Notes: generated from the sequence alone by a model not told the origin. DNA of 64,000 nucleotides from Orientallactaga sibirica (GCA_036365145.1 JAEOAD010002183.1:3683501-3747500); one strand, 5' to 3'; counted from the stretch's first letter, positions 10,767 through 22,317 are shown. A program made the numbers and translations.

Positions 10767-11455
10767 AAAGTTCTTGACCTCAGCTGCCAGTGTCTGTGCT
10801 TCCATGCACGAGTGTCAGCTGTAAGGGTTCCTGCCAGTGGCTCCCTGGATGGCAGCTACTGAGAGCCTGCTGTCACCCATCTTGCCTCCCTGTTGTCCAC
10901 CCTGCCCCAGGAGGGACAGTGGGTCTTCAGCAATAAAGTAACAGACTGGGTTCCAGAATCTTGCTAGTGATGGGTCTGACTTACTCTTCAGAGTTAATAT
11001 GGAAGATGGAACAATTAACTAGCATGTAGTATCTACTAAGTAGTAGGAACTATGGAAAGTATATTTTAAAAATATATTATTTCATTATTTTTTCACAGTA
11101 AGAAACAATTTTCTCATTGAAAAATGAAATTAAATGTTAGTTGCCACCTGCTTGCTGGTGACATATGCCATTGAGTTAATAGGTAAGGGAAATGCGGGGG
11201 TCAGGGAGTGTTCCTCCTGTGCCCTGGGGTCAAGAAGTCCAGGGCTCATGAATTCTATCAGCCAGGTTTACAGACTCTTTCAAGGGCAGTTGGCAGACCT
11301 GGAAAGGGGGCCACCTCTTTCTGCTGTCCTCAAGAGGACCTGCTTTGGACTCTCATGCAAAACCCCAAGAACTGTCCCTTCACAGGGGCTAAGAATCCTC
11401 AGACACACTGCTCTAAACAGGCAGAGACTTTTAAGCTGAACAAGAAGAGAAAGAA
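10767..11455. other. Non-coding intron, nothing recognised
   Basis: No repeat or gene recognised. Open frames at 11134-11573 run into the following B1 and are not credible. Confidence 0.4.
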
Positions 11456-11615
11456 GCCAGGCATGGTGGCTCACGCCTTTAATCCCAGCACTTGGGAGGC
11501 AGAGGTAGGAGGATCACCGAGAGTTCGACGCTACCTGAGACTACAGAGTGAATTCCAGGTCAGCCTGAGCTAGGGTGAGACCCTACCTCAAAAAACCAAA
11601 AAGTAAAAAATTAAA
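11456..11615 (+). mobile_element. B1 SINE
   Basis: A typical B1: GCCAGGCATGGTGGCTCACG, CTTTAATCCCAGCACTTGGG and CCCTACCTCAAAAAACC, then an A-rich tail. Confidence 0.93.
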
Positions 11616-11808
11616 AGAAAGAAGAATAGAGAGTCACATGCCTGCAGCTCAAGCCCTTTGCCTGGCATGTGCAGGGGACTGAGGAGGATGAACTGGACTC
11701 CCAGAAGCTCTGTAGGATTATGTACATTATAAAGTAATGGGGAATTGCAGCACCATGGCTCCTTTGCATGTGTGTGTTCTGCGGCCATGATTGCAACCAA
11801 CCATGAAT

Positions 11809-12000
11809 AAAAATATTCAAAAAAGGGCTGGAGAGATGACTTAGCGGTTAAGGCGTTTGCGTGCAAAGCCAAAGGACCCTGGTTTGATTCTCCAGGACCC
11901 ATGTAAGCCAGTTGCAGAAGGGGGCACATGCATCTAGAGTTTGTTTGCAGTGGCTAGATGCCCTGGTGTGCCCATTCTCTCTCTCTGCCTCTTTCTCAAA

Positions 12001-12039
<39 letters not shown>

Positions 12040-12067
12040 AATATACTTTTAAAAATATTCAAAAAAG
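11809..12067 (+). mobile_element. DIP-like SINE with exact 17-bp TSD and (AAAT)n tail
   Basis: The TSD aaaaatattcaaaaaag lies at 11809-11825 and 12051-12067. The tail has expanded into ~40 bp of AAAT repeats (12000-12040). Confidence 0.94.
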
Positions 12068-12201
12068 TGCATATGTGCTGAATATGTACAAACATTTTCT
12101 TGTTCCTAGATCCTGAACAATACAATCTAACAACTAATTACATTACATAACATTTATATTAGCTACTACAAATACTGTAGAAATAGCTTATATATAAATA
12201 C

Positions 12202-12210
12202 TAGGCCTTT

Positions 12211-12242
<32 letters not shown>

Positions 12243-12414
12243 TTTTTTTTTTTTTTTTTTTTTTGGTTTTTCGAGGTAGGGTCTCACTCTGGCCAGGCTG
12301 ACCTGGAATAAATTATGTGATCTCAGGGTGGCCTCGAACTCTCAGTGATTCTCCTACCTCTGCCTCCCGAGTGCTGGGATTAAAGGTGAGCCACCACGCC
12401 TGGCTAGGCCTTTT
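12202..12414 (-). mobile_element. B1 SINE with (TTTC)n tail, exact 10-bp TSD
   Basis: The reversed B1 (TCGAGGTAGGGTCTCACTCT to CCACCACGCCTGGC) has a TTTC/poly(T) tail at its left. The TSD taggcctttt is at 12202-12211 and 12405-12414. It landed at the edge of the DIP-like SINE that fills the rest of the MER2 gap. Confidence 0.93.
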
Positions 12415-12672
12415 TTTTAAATAAGAGACATGCTCAGTGTAGCTAAGGATGACTTTATTGTTATTTATTAGCAACAGACAGAGAAAGAGGCAGAGAGAGA
12501 GAGAATGGGTGCACTGGGGCCTCTAGCCACTGCAAATGAACTCCAGATGAATGCGCCACCTTGTGCATCTGGCTTACATGGGTCCTGGAGAATCGAGCCT
12601 TGAGCTAGGGTCATTAGGCTTCACAGGCAAGATCTTAACCACTAAGCCATCTTTCCAGCCCAATACTAGGCC
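12415..12672 (-). mobile_element. DIP-like SINE inserted in MER2
   Basis: A reversed DIP-like element ends ATCTTTCCAGCCC. Its own TSD aatactaggcc is at 12197-12207 and 12662-12672, so it went into MER2 before the B1 arrived. Confidence 0.85.
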
Positions 12673-12772
12673 ATTTTATATAATGGATTTGAGTATCCAT
12701 GCAAGGATTTTAGTATCCACAAGGGGTCCTGGACCCAATCCACATGGATACTGAAGGAAGACAGGATATACT

Positions 12773-14431
12773 AGGAGCTCTGAGGAAAAAAACAGGCAAA
12801 GAGCTTGCCAACACAGTCAGCAGCAGAATCAAGCCAGAAAGCACACCACATATTTAAGAGACAAGAAGTTTCCAAGAAGCTAGTCAGTGGCAACTCCAGT
12901 GGAGAAAGAGTGGTAGGGTCGTATTGCCAAGGCCTCATGAGCCAAACTAAGGCTGAGATTCACACCCCTTCCCCACAAGCATAGCAGGAAACAGCAGGAA
13001 GACCCAGGAGTCTCAGCTGCTCATTTTAAGGCACTCATGTGGGCAACATAACACCCCTAAACCCACTAGAAGAGCCTGATTCAAGCTGGCATTCAGACTG
13101 GCATTCAGAACAGACCCAGCAGCTGGTCCCTACCCTGCCCAGCCATTCTACCCAAGCAATGGCCATTCCGCCTAGGCTGTCTGGTTACTTCTTTTTGGCT
13201 TCATTTTCCACTAGTCATTTCAGGTTTTTAATTGCTGCAGTGTTACAAAGCAGCCGGGGCATAATCCAAAGAGACTGAAGCAAATGACTGCACAAATAGA
13301 GTGGGCATTATGAACTCATGGAGACCTGTGCACTCTCTGTGCTCCGAGAAGGAACCAAACATAAATACAACATTTCTTCCTGCTCCAACTTCTGATGCTA
13401 GATGTGTTTTATTTAAATGATCTCTGGGTGAGGGAGGTCGTGGGGCTGCTGGCAGGGACAGGGATCCTTTTAATTGGCAAAATGTTAATCACTTTTGGAA
13501 AATGAATTCTAATCTTCCTATCTAATACAGTGGATATGTGAGTAATTACTTTCCTTCACTAAACTGTTAATGCAACATTAGTGATTACACTAATTTAAAC
13601 TAATGAACTCTTACAGACTGATAAAACCCCCAGACAGTCAGCAGATGCCTTGCTTCCATTGGCTGTGCTTAACTTCCCATTTGGAAGAGAGATTTTGAAT
13701 TAACCTTTAGAATAATGCTCAAAATTGGGTTTAGAAATGTTAGGATTTGTAGACCGGGTATAATTTTCCCCCAAGCATTAGTGAGGCCATTTCCAGTGAG
13801 GGTGTAATTGAATTTAAAAATGCATTTCTTAATTTGATCAGCCACACTCCTATGGTTGGTAATGGCTGTTCCTCTGAATCCTAACTTGGAAAATGACACC
13901 TGTCCTCAGAATTATCCCTTGACCCTTTCTACAGCTTCTGCTTCCTGTGGTCAGAGCCTCACTTAGAGGACTGCGTTCCTTTTCACTGGTTAGAAGCTGT
14001 GCCACACTATGGCATTTCAGCAGGGATAGGATTCTGTACTCAACTTCAAATGACAGTCTGTTGCTTTAAGTGTGCTTGTGTGCTGTCTGTGCTAGTTAGC
14101 TGGGGGGTTAGCCTTGGAGAAGGGGCAACGTAAGCAGCGTTGTCAATGCATTTCACACAGAAGGTGGAAGAGCACATGGAGGGGGGTCACAGTTCAGGGC
14201 AGGGAATGGGACTAATGTCAAGGCCTAATCCATGTTCAAGACCAGGTCAAAATGACTGCATGACTTCCTGTCCCAGGTGCTGCAGTATTTAAACTTTTTC
14301 TGGGAAGGATAGCAAAAGGTAAAAGCTAACTGTTGTTAGCTTCCTGAAAAATTGGAATGATTATGAACCTATACACATGAGATCCAGAAGGCCATTGTAA
14401 GGTTTCAAAGACAGTTAAGAACTAAAGTTGA
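12773..14431. other. Non-coding intron; AT-rich subregion with many TAAT motifs
   Basis: No gene or young repeat is seen. The 13440-13910 part holds many TAAT/ATTA homeodomain-type motifs and reads like a candidate conserved non-coding element. That is inference, since no alignment is available. Confidence 0.35.
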
Positions 14432-14640
14432 GGGCTGGAGAAATAGCTTAGTGGTTAAGGCTCTTGCTTGCTTGTGAAGCCTAAGGACCCAGGTTCAACT
14501 CCCCAGAACCCATGTAAGCCAGATGCACATGGTGATACATGTGTCCGGAGTTCATTTGCAGAGGCTGGAGGCCCTGGTACCCCCATTCCTCTCCCTCTCT
14601 CTCTTTCTCTCTCTCTCTCCCCTTAAAAAGAAAGAAATAG
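14432..14640 (+). mobile_element. DIP-like SINE
   Basis: The element starts GGGCTGGAGAAATAGCTTAG and ends in a TCTCTC tract and an A-rich tail. Flanks taaagttgag and aatagttgag look like a degraded TSD. Confidence 0.88.
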
Positions 14641-15214
14641 TTGAGCTGAGATGGAAAGCAAGGCTGAGGCTTTCTCACCTGGGACAGGACATCTTAGTCA
14701 GCTCCTTTCCCTTCCCCTGTATCAGTTCCATTCTTAGTTATATTTGGCACATAGGCAGATGACATGGTCATGAGGACAGCATGATCATACATGAAATTTT
14801 CTTGAAAATACTTTAGCAGGGAGAATGTGCTATAAATGTTTATATTTTAAAACCTTGCTCCAGGGGCTGTCAGTTCCTGGTTCAGAAATTTACACTTTAG
14901 CATGCGCACCTAACATTCTATTGGAAAAGACCATACTCTCGAAATAATTAGCACAATTGCCTCAATTCATACCAAGATTTCTGATTCACACCAGATGCTG
15001 CTAATTAACACTTGCACATAAGTCCTCATTGGGGAAATTAGTGGTTTGTCAATCAGCATAATAGATGCTGAGAATGGACTCTCATTTATGAGTGAAAATT
15101 GGTTAAAATAGTTCAGAGAAATTTCTCATTTGACAAATGGGTTCTAAAAGCGCCTTTTCTAAATATGCTGTGCTCAGCCTCTGAGACAGGACTTCTAGTA
15201 GTGGGCTCCCATGT
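14641..15214. other. Non-coding intron with ATTA-rich stretch
   Basis: No gene. The 14930-15110 part has repeated ATTA/TTAATT motifs and lacks repeats, so it is a weak candidate for a conserved non-coding element. Confidence 0.3.
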
Positions 15215-15308
15215 CTTAAGAGTTCCAGGCCATTCTGGGCTATCGTGTTAGACCTTGTCACAAAAACAAACAAACAAACAAACAAACAAACAAACAAACA
15301 AACAAACC
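15215..15308 (+). mobile_element. Old B1-related fragment with (CAAA)n tail
   Basis: GAGTTCCAGGCCATTCTGGG followed by GACCTTGTCACAAAAAC resembles the right part of B1. The tail is about 11 CAAA repeats. Confidence 0.65.
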
Positions 15309-15566
15309 AAAAGAAATATGATTGAATGTAAAGTTTCTTTTCCGGTGATCAACATTGTATAAATCAAGTGTGGAGACATTGCTGAGTTCACAAAGGAGCC
15401 TGAACCAGGAACTATCCATGCATCAGTTCAGGTGGTAAGAAAGAAATGGGGTGTTCCTTGGAAAGGAGGAAATAACATGATGGACTGAAGGGAAGAAAAT
15501 AATGCAAGAGGAGCTACTAGGTGGCTTAGTGGTCAAAGGCATTCACTTGCAATGGGAAACAGAGCC

Positions 15567-15835
15567 AAAAGAATACAAATCTGGGCTGGAGAGATGGCTT
15601 AACAGTTAAACGCTTGCCTGTGAAGCCCAAGGACCCCGGTTCAAGGCTCAATTCTCCAGGACCCACTTAAGCCAGATGCACAAGGGGGCGCACGCATCTG
15701 GAGTTCATTCACAGTGGCTGCAGGCCCTGGCACGCCCATTCTCTCTCTCTACCTGCCTATTTCTGTATCTCTCTCTCTCTCTCTCAAATACATAAGTAAG
15801 AAATAAAATATTTTTTAAAAAAAGAATACAAATCT
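15567..15835 (+). mobile_element. DIP-like SINE with exact 16-bp TSD
   Basis: The TSD aaaagaatacaaatct is at 15567-15582 and 15820-15835. The body includes GGCTGGAGAGATGGCTTAAC, AGCCAGATGCACAAGGGGGC and a TCTCTC tract. Confidence 0.94.
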
Positions 15836-15852
15836 GCCAGAGATACGGTTTT

Positions 15853-16080
15853 AGGCCTGGAAATATTGCTTAGTGGTTAAGGCCTGTGAACCCTAAAGAA
15901 CCAGGTTTGATTTCCTAGGACCCACATAAGTCAGATGCACAAGGTAGTGCATGCATCTGAAGTTCATTTGCAGTGGTAGGAGGCCTTGGTGTACCCATTC
16001 TCTCTATCTGCCCCTATTTTAAATAGATAAAATATTTAAAAATAAAAATAAAGATAAGAGATCAAAGAGATCTGGTTTTA
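15853..16080 (+). mobile_element. DIP-like SINE, diverged
   Basis: The element begins GGCCTGGAAATATTGCTTAG. Flanks agagatacggtttta and agagatctggtttta form an aged TSD. It sits just right of another copy, in the same orientation. Confidence 0.85.
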
Positions 16081-16109
16081 AAGAAGGTGGGGAGAAAAGA
16101 GTACAGGCA

Positions 16110-16190
16110 CTTTCAAGGTTGCCCTCTGACCCTCACACCCATGCCGTGGCATACATTCACACATACAAATAAAACTTTTTTTTTTTTTTA
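16110..16190 (+). mobile_element. B2/B3-superfamily SINE 3' fragment
   Basis: CCCTCTGACCCTCACACCCA, GCATACATTCACACATACAA and then ATAAAACTTTT resemble the 3' end of B2/B3-type SINEs. Confidence 0.5.
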
Positions 16191-16690
16191 ATGCAAGAGG
16201 TCCATAAAAAGGGCTACACAGACACTGGTCTATGGTCCTCTTATAAATGTAGTGCCTGGTTATGTGAGGGATAGAGAGAAAAATGTGGATGAAACTGAAA
16301 ACCACAACAAAATGTGTATTTCTGAGCCCTCAGGCTAGAGATCCCAGGGCGCTTCTTTAGTTTCGAGATCCTTGCCCTTGCCTGACCAAGGTGAGTTGGT
16401 TGGTTACTCTCCTGTTTCTTGAGTGCTGTGAGGTCATGGTGTCATTATTCGTGCTTGTGCCCAGCACCCAGCAGAGGCTTGACATGTGTTTGCAGCATAG
16501 AGTGATGATAGTAACAGCTTCCTCCATGAGGATCACACGGGTTCTGTGGTGCCCGCTTATGTTGTCATTTGAGACAAGCAACAACTGTAGATGAGGTCGT
16601 GCCTCCTTCTCCCACCTGTGAACTAGCATGCCACGGATGAGATCCTCCCAAACCAGCCACTTCTTTCTTTAACCTGAACTGAATGTCACT
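16191..16690. other. Non-coding intron, nothing recognised
   Basis: Overlapping short frames on both strands near 16357-16629 have no recognisable domain. Confidence 0.4.
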
Positions 16691-16850
16691 AGTCGCCTTC
16701 TCTCCTAAGCTGGGCTGGAATCATTGAAGGCAAAGAGTATATTTAGTTTGCTCATGCTGGGTCCTGTGATGGGCAAATGCAACACTGGTATTAAAGAGAC
16801 TCAGTGAGTGTGCACTGCTGGAATGAATGAGTGAGCTAGTGAATCTAAAA
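16691..16850 (+). mobile_element. L2 3'-end fragment
   Basis: ATCATTGAAGGCAAAGAGTA through GGAATGAATGAGTGAG matches the usual order of the L2 3' end, including the terminal TGAA-type repeats. Confidence 0.6.
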
Positions 16851-16860
16851 ACAGACCCCT

Positions 16861-17090
16861 GGGGGATGGAGAGATAGCTCAGTAGTTAAGGCGCTTGTCT
16901 GCAAAGTCTAAGGACCCAGGTTCAATTCCCCAGTACCTGTAAAGCCAGATGTACAAAGTGGTACATGTATGTGGAGTTTGTTTTGTTTTCAGCTGGAGGC
17001 TCTGGCATGCTCATTCTCTCTCTCTCTTTGCAAATTAATTAATTAATTAAATATTTTCAAAGCAAAACCAAAAAATGAAAACACAAAAAA
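16861..17090 (+). mobile_element. DIP-like SINE, diverged
   Basis: The element starts GGGGGATGGAGAGATAGCTC. A TCTCTC tract and AATT repeats close it. Flanks aacagacccc and aacagagccc suggest an aged TSD. Confidence 0.85.
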
Positions 17091-18097
17091 CAACAGAGCC
17101 CTGGTCTCAGCTGTGTCCATTGGAGGCTCCGTCCTTCCCCCTGGGCCCTCAGTGGCTGGATCAACATGCTTGTATGTGTTCATGGTCCATGAGTTCACAG
17201 CTGTAAGCTCATCTGCAAGAGGCAGCTTCTTGCCCAGCATCCCATGGGACAGGACACAGGAACTGCATTTAAGCCTAACCAGGAGGCAGGCTCTGACCTA
17301 CATTCAACTGCCAGGATGGGAAGCAAAGTTAAACTTTACAGAAGAAACGTCTCATGCCAGAGAGGCTTGGGAGCTGTGCAAACTGCTCATTATGAGAGTA
17401 TCAATAGTAAGTTAGGAAAATGGAACATATTTTCAGAGTCTCATACCTGGAATTTTACTTTCAAGTATTTTAGGTATGTGTGTATGAGCCGTCACTTGCA
17501 CTTTGGCCTGGAAATGTTTGGGGCAGTCCTGCCGTGACAGCTCACAGTTGGAAGGAAGCTGCCCCCTCTCCTTTCACTCTCTGGATCTGCTTTTCATCTG
17601 CAGGGCTGGAAGCATGCTAATGTGTCTTGTAAATGAAAGTCTTTTTCTTAAAAGCAACTTTTTGTGGAGTCAGACTTTTATATGCAATTGACAAGTGAAA
17701 CTTGAGCCAGCATAAACAGTTTAGAGGTTAAAATTTAATTACCTGATGCCCCTTTGACTAGGAGCATCTCTTTAGGATGACTTTGGGACAATAAGGATGA
17801 GATCAGAGGTATGGTGCACTCACACAACTTCAGCCAATCTGGACAACCTCAGTAAATGGTCAACAGTGTTGCTCAATTAACAGAGCACGCTCGTTTAGCG
17901 GACAGTGGCCTGAGCTCCGAATGGGTGAGCAGAGTGTTAGCAAATGATAGGTGCCCAATAACTATGTGTGAAGAGGGTAAATGACTCCTCCCATGCTCCC
18001 AGCATGGTCATCCACTTTTGGCCACCTGAACACCACCCTAGTGCAGGTGAGCCATAGCACTACCATAGCACACTCACTAGCTGACACATGCTGAAAG
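17091..18097. other. Non-coding intron, nothing firm
   Basis: No gene recognised. A short L2-like scrap (GATAGGTGCCCAATAACTAT) sits near 17947. Confidence 0.4.
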
Positions 18098-18330
18098 GGA
18101 CCCCCAAAAGATATGCTTGCATGCTACCTTGGTACCTGTGAAAGTGACCTTATTTGAAAAGTAGTTTTTACAGGTATGATTAAGATGACATGAGATCATT
18201 GTGGATTATGTAAGCGAGCCCAAAATTCAAAGGCAAGTCTTCTTAGAAGAAATAGAGAGGAGAGCTGGACATGGAGGAGACCACTGAAGAGATGCAGCCA
18301 TAGTCCAGGGAATGGACTGGAGTCATCAAG
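18098..18330 (+). mobile_element. MLT1 (MaLR) LTR fragment
   Basis: ACCTGTGAAAGTGACCTTAT, then TACAGGTATGATTAAGATGA, GTGGATTATGTAAGCGAGCC and the AAGAAATAGAGAGGAGAGC region follow MLT1 order. It is the 5' part of an old LTR. Confidence 0.75.
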
Positions 18331-18439
18331 AATTGGCTCGGATCGTTTTTCAGTTAGACTGCCCAACCAGCTGTTAACAAGCAGCCAGCTGACTCACTTC
18401 TGATAGGTTTTGCCCAGTTAAAATATCAAAATGTGTCAT

Positions 18440-18540
18440 AACAGGGGGTGGGGGGATGGCTCAGTGGGTAAGAGCACTTGCTATAAAAGTCTGAGGACAT
18501 ACGTTCAATCCCTGCTATCCACATTCCCTTGTGCATGCCT
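18440..18540 (+). mobile_element. tRNA-derived SINE head (B3-like)
   Basis: GGATGGCTCAGTGGGTAAGA, GCACTTGCTATAAAAGTCTG and GTTCAATCCCTGC carry A-box and B-box-like parts of a tRNA-derived SINE. It is truncated. Confidence 0.6.
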
Positions 18541-18559
18541 GACGGCAAGCATCTCTTTT

Positions 18560-19290
18560 ATTAGCAGCTTGCCTGGCATAATCTCTCTGAGGAAACTCCA
18601 CGGACCACTATAACCACAGCTGCTGCTAAACCATGACTCCTGCTTCCGGACACCTTGTTCTAGAAGCAGCCACTTCAGGCACCTTGCACAGACTATGGAA
18701 CAGGTTTCAGGAGACTCCACTCCAGGAAAAGTGGTCCTTGGACAGTTCTTAGTGACCCTGCTCAGGCTGCAGCTCGTCTCACATAAAATGAGAGGGAGAG
18801 CACTCCCCAGTCAGTGGCTCGGCAAGAAGCCTGTGATTGGTCCAATGTGAGGTGTGTGATTGGTTCCTATGCAAGGCTTGTGATCTGTGTATATGCAAGG
18901 CTTATAACTGCTGGACCTGAAGATCACACACATACACATACAAGGCTGTGATTGGTGGAATTCCAATCTGAGTACATGCACGTATGCCATGCCTGGCCAA
19001 GTTTTCTAGTTATGTAAGTAGTCTATTTCCTATTGCTGGGTTAGCTGGGGAGGCGTCTCTCCTGTGCACCACTGCACAATGTTGTGACATCAGGGCACAA
19101 TTAAAGCTCCTCCTGGAAGTCTTTTGCCTGCTTGTGGTCTTTATCATGGATAGAGTCAGCTGAGCTGGTTGCACTAAGAACAGACAAAAATCTAGGATTC
19201 CCAGCTTTAGCAGTAGCCATGGGAGTGGCAGCTACACAAGGAGGTGGCTGTAAACTTCCAGAGTCACTAAAAGTGAAATCTGACACCCAA
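18560..19290 (+). mobile_element. Candidate ERV LTR-like segment
   Basis: Repeated CCAAT-type motifs (TGTGATTGGT at three places, 18830-18955) precede an ATTAAA signal near 19100, in an LTR-like arrangement. Edges and family are unknown. This is inference. Confidence 0.3.
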
Positions 19291-19719
19291 AGTTCAGATT
19301 AGTAACACCAAGAGGTGGCGGCCAATTCCAGAGCCACCAAGTGCTAAGGACCCTGCTAACTAAAACCCTGAACTACAACACTAGGCACTGGTCAAAGACG
19401 TAGATGATGACTACAGGCAGAATCCAGGATAGTCAGAGCTATACAGAGCAGCAGAAAGACAGACGACAAGAGATGGCAGAGAAGCTGAGAGCCTTTAAGG
19501 AACCAGGGTCAGAAGCCAAGGCTATAAGGGATGCAAGCCATGGTCACAAAAGGAGTTCAAGAGAGCTATCAATGCTTAAACAGCCAAAGTTCCTAACACT
19601 TAAGTCTTGGGAGCTGTAATAGCGCCTGAGTGATGTCAGTACTTGAAGCCCAGGGCAATAAACTTCTTCTGCCTAGAGCACCTACAGGTATCTGGCTCTG
19701 CAAACTTCAGCCTTAAGCC

Positions 19720-20055
19720 TCCTGTGGTGGTTTGAATGTGAATGTCTTTCCCCTGTAGCCTGAGGTATTTTTGATAAAGTATCCTATCTCCAGCACTGGA
19801 GGAGGTGTCACTGGGGGCAGATCTTGAGTCCCACCTAAGGTGTGAAAAGAGCTTGGAACTCTGGCTGTTTGATTTGGTTGCTGCCTACAGTGGTTGTTTC
19901 TCTCTGCTTGGATCACTGGAATGGAAGGGAGCCAGCTTCTGCTGCCTTCATGGAACTTCCCCTGAATCTGTAAGCCTGACATAAACCCTTTCCTCCCATA
20001 AGCTGCATCTGGTCAGATGTTTTCCCAGCACTGAGTTGCTGACTGCAACACCTCC
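19720..20055 (+). mobile_element. ORR1/MaLR solo LTR with exact 5-bp TSD
   Basis: The LTR 19725-20050 starts TGTGGTGGTTTGAATGTGAA and ends GACTGCAACA. The 5-bp TSD cctcc is exact at 19720-19724 and 20051-20055, as expected for MaLR elements. Confidence 0.9.
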
Positions 20056-20150
20056 AGTGCTTAAAGCTTGAAGCCTGTAGATTTGGAACCTCCCTTTGTG
20101 AGCCAGTGGACCTCAGGGCTGTTAACACTAAGGGAACTTCCTCCTTGCCT

Positions 20151-20823
20151 ATTGGAGAGAGGGTACAGTTAGGGTGACTAGATCTCTAAAGGTACAAAAG
20201 ACAGGAAAGTCTGCACTTGCTAGAAATCAAAGATGATATCACTTATCTCTTGCCTACTTCCCTAGACCTGTTTTCCCACAAACAGCTGGGACCTCCCGGG
20301 AGGGAGGTCTTTCATAGGATTTAAACATTGTGGTTGGTCAAGTTCAGCCCCTGGAACTTGGAGTCAGGGCTAACATCTTCCTGAGAGAGCCCCTAGCCCT
20401 AACCAACCAGCTGTCCCTCTGGTTCAACTGAGCTGGAAGACAGCCCACCACTATAAGTTTATAAATACCTTTGCAAGGAGAGGGCAGGCTCTCTGACCAC
20501 TTGGGAACTTCCAGCTGTGGGTGAGTTTTCCCTCAGCTGGGCCCCTAGCCCTTACTCTCTACATGGGCTCCTTTATCTCTTCCAGCTCCCCACATGGCAG
20601 GATCTCCTTGAATTTTCTTTCTGCCTTTTTTTCTAGACCCTCCATGTGGGATCTCCAGCCACATGGGTGCCTTTCCTTAGCTCTGTACTTCTCTCAATAA
20701 ATAAAATAATTTAGTAGTTATCCTTTTCAGTCTTATTTTGTATTCAATTCTTTTATTAAAATTAGAAACGAACCTAGGGTTTGGGGTTCAAGGACTTTCC
20801 TGGACCCTGAGCACCCCATTGCA
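20151..20823 (+). mobile_element. Solo ERV LTR, copy 1 of a two-copy family in this window
   Basis: It shares its whole order with the LTR at 34599: GTTAGGGTGACT, GGAGGGAGGTCTTTCATAGG, ATTTAAACATTGTGGTTGGT, TAAATACCTTTGCAAGGA, CACTTGGGAACTTCCAGCTG and a CCCCATT-CA end. TATA-like TATAAGTTTATAAATACC and an AATAAA (~20700) are present. The TSD is unclear. Confidence 0.85.
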
Positions 20824-21381
20824 TATCCTTGACTTCCATCTGGATAGAACAGAAGAACTTTGTGACACCTGTTAGTGGCCGTTTAAAGCTCTCCAGATTA
20901 GACAAGCTGACTAAGGGGATGTGTCACTGGAATGTGAATGAGATCCTCCACTGGTGTCTTCTCCCTGTCGGGTCTTTCCAGTAACGACAGCAAATCTACG
21001 CTCAACTCTGCCCAGTGGGTTTCCCCCAGCTGACGGCTGCAGAGAACATGGACCTTTAGGTCCCAGAGAGCTCGCGGGCACTAGACACCAGTGTGCCCAG
21101 ACATTTGTGTCCCATTATTGGGTGTGTCTGTGAACTGCTAGCTTATACAGAGTAACACAAAACCCAGCAAATCCTAGCTGGCTCTTGCTGGGCTTTAAAA
21201 CTGGCCAATATTTCAGGCCAGGTGTAGCTTATTAGAATATACTACCAGGCCTGCCTCACTCTGATGCCTCATTTGTCCCCAAATGTCCCACTATAAATAA
21301 ATCCATACTCTTCAAAGTCTTCTAGGCCTCAACAATAAGGCTGTGGGAGAAGGAAGGGTTCTTTCTGTTGTCTACCTGGCG
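20824..21381. other. Non-coding intron, nothing recognised
   Basis: No gene or identified repeat. Confidence 0.35.
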
Positions 21382-21631
21382 CCTCTGTCCAGAATTCTTG
21401 TTTTTAAATTTTATTTTAAATATTTTTATTTATTTATTTGCAAGGAGAGAGAGAGAATATATACCAGGGCCTGTAACCTCCACAAACGAACTCCAGATGC
21501 ATGCTGCACTTTGTGCATCTGGCTTTACATGGGTACTGTAAATTGGGAAATTGAACCAGGGTCATGAGGCTCTGCAGGCAAGTGTCTTAACCGCTGAGTC
21601 ACCTCTCTAGCCCCCTCTGTTCAGAATTCTT
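21382..21631 (-). mobile_element. DIP-like SINE with TSD
   Basis: The reversed copy is flanked by cctctgtccagaattctt (21382-21399) and cctctgttcagaattctt (21614-21631), with one mismatch. Confidence 0.93.
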
Positions 21632-21984
21632 AGGATTTGCCTCTTGCCTGGATAAGTGAAGCTAGAAACTGTGTCAATGTCAGAAGGCATGGCATCTATA
21701 CCTAGGCATAGACGTCATGCAGAGGTCCTTCTCAGGATAGTTGCACTCTGCACTCCATGCTAGTACCAGAAACACTCAAATCTGCAGCAGGGGCCATTTC
21801 ACACAAAGACTGTCTCCCAAGGTGAGGCTAGGCTCGCATAATCATCTTTAGCAAATTAGGCCTTCATAAAAGTTTGTCCTTAAAATGGGATGTATGGGCA
21901 TTTATCCAAGCATAGATGGAAAGTCAGAGATACAGAGTAGAAGGAAGATAGGTTTTGGGAAATCATATCTACAGGAGTATAATT

Positions 21985-22130
21985 CTGGACTTATTAATTA
22001 ACCTCTTCAAGCTTCAGAGTCTTAATTTATAAAGTGGGAATTCTAGTACCTTGTATGGTGGAGGTTAGGACTGAATGTGATAGGAAAACATTGTCTAATA
22101 CTATCTAGTAGAACAGCAGTAACTAGTGGA
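21985..22130 (+). mobile_element. MIR 3' half
   Basis: AACCTCTTCAAGCTTCAGAG, then TTTATAAAGTGGGAATTCTA and GGTTAGGACTGAATGTGATA match the MIR order. Confidence 0.7.
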
Positions 22131-22251
22131 TATCATCATTGTCACCATCGAGCAGTTAGATGATTAGGGTGCAAACTAAGGACATTTACCCCTATATGAT
22201 TTCTAGAATCATGTCTACACTGGAGGAGATTATAAAAACATGAATGTCTTT

Positions 22252-22317
22252 CCGAATATTCTTTTTTAAAATATATTTTTAAATTTTTATTTATTTATTT
22301 GAGAGAGGGAAAGAAGC

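Larger units (their letters stand above)
12068..12770 (+). mobile_element. MER2-like Tigger DNA transposon, interrupted
   Basis: The left part (to ~12207) reads through CCTGAACAATACAATCTAAC and ATACTAGGCC. The right part (12662-12770) ends with ATCCATGCAAGGATTTTAGT and GGGGTCCTGGACCCAATCC, the MER2-type 3' end. The middle is displaced by two younger SINEs. Confidence 0.75.

Noticed and set aside
18560..19290. Complete provirus around the LTR-like segment
   Set aside because: No gag, pol or env-like frames and no matching second LTR were seen. Only a weak LTR candidate was kept.
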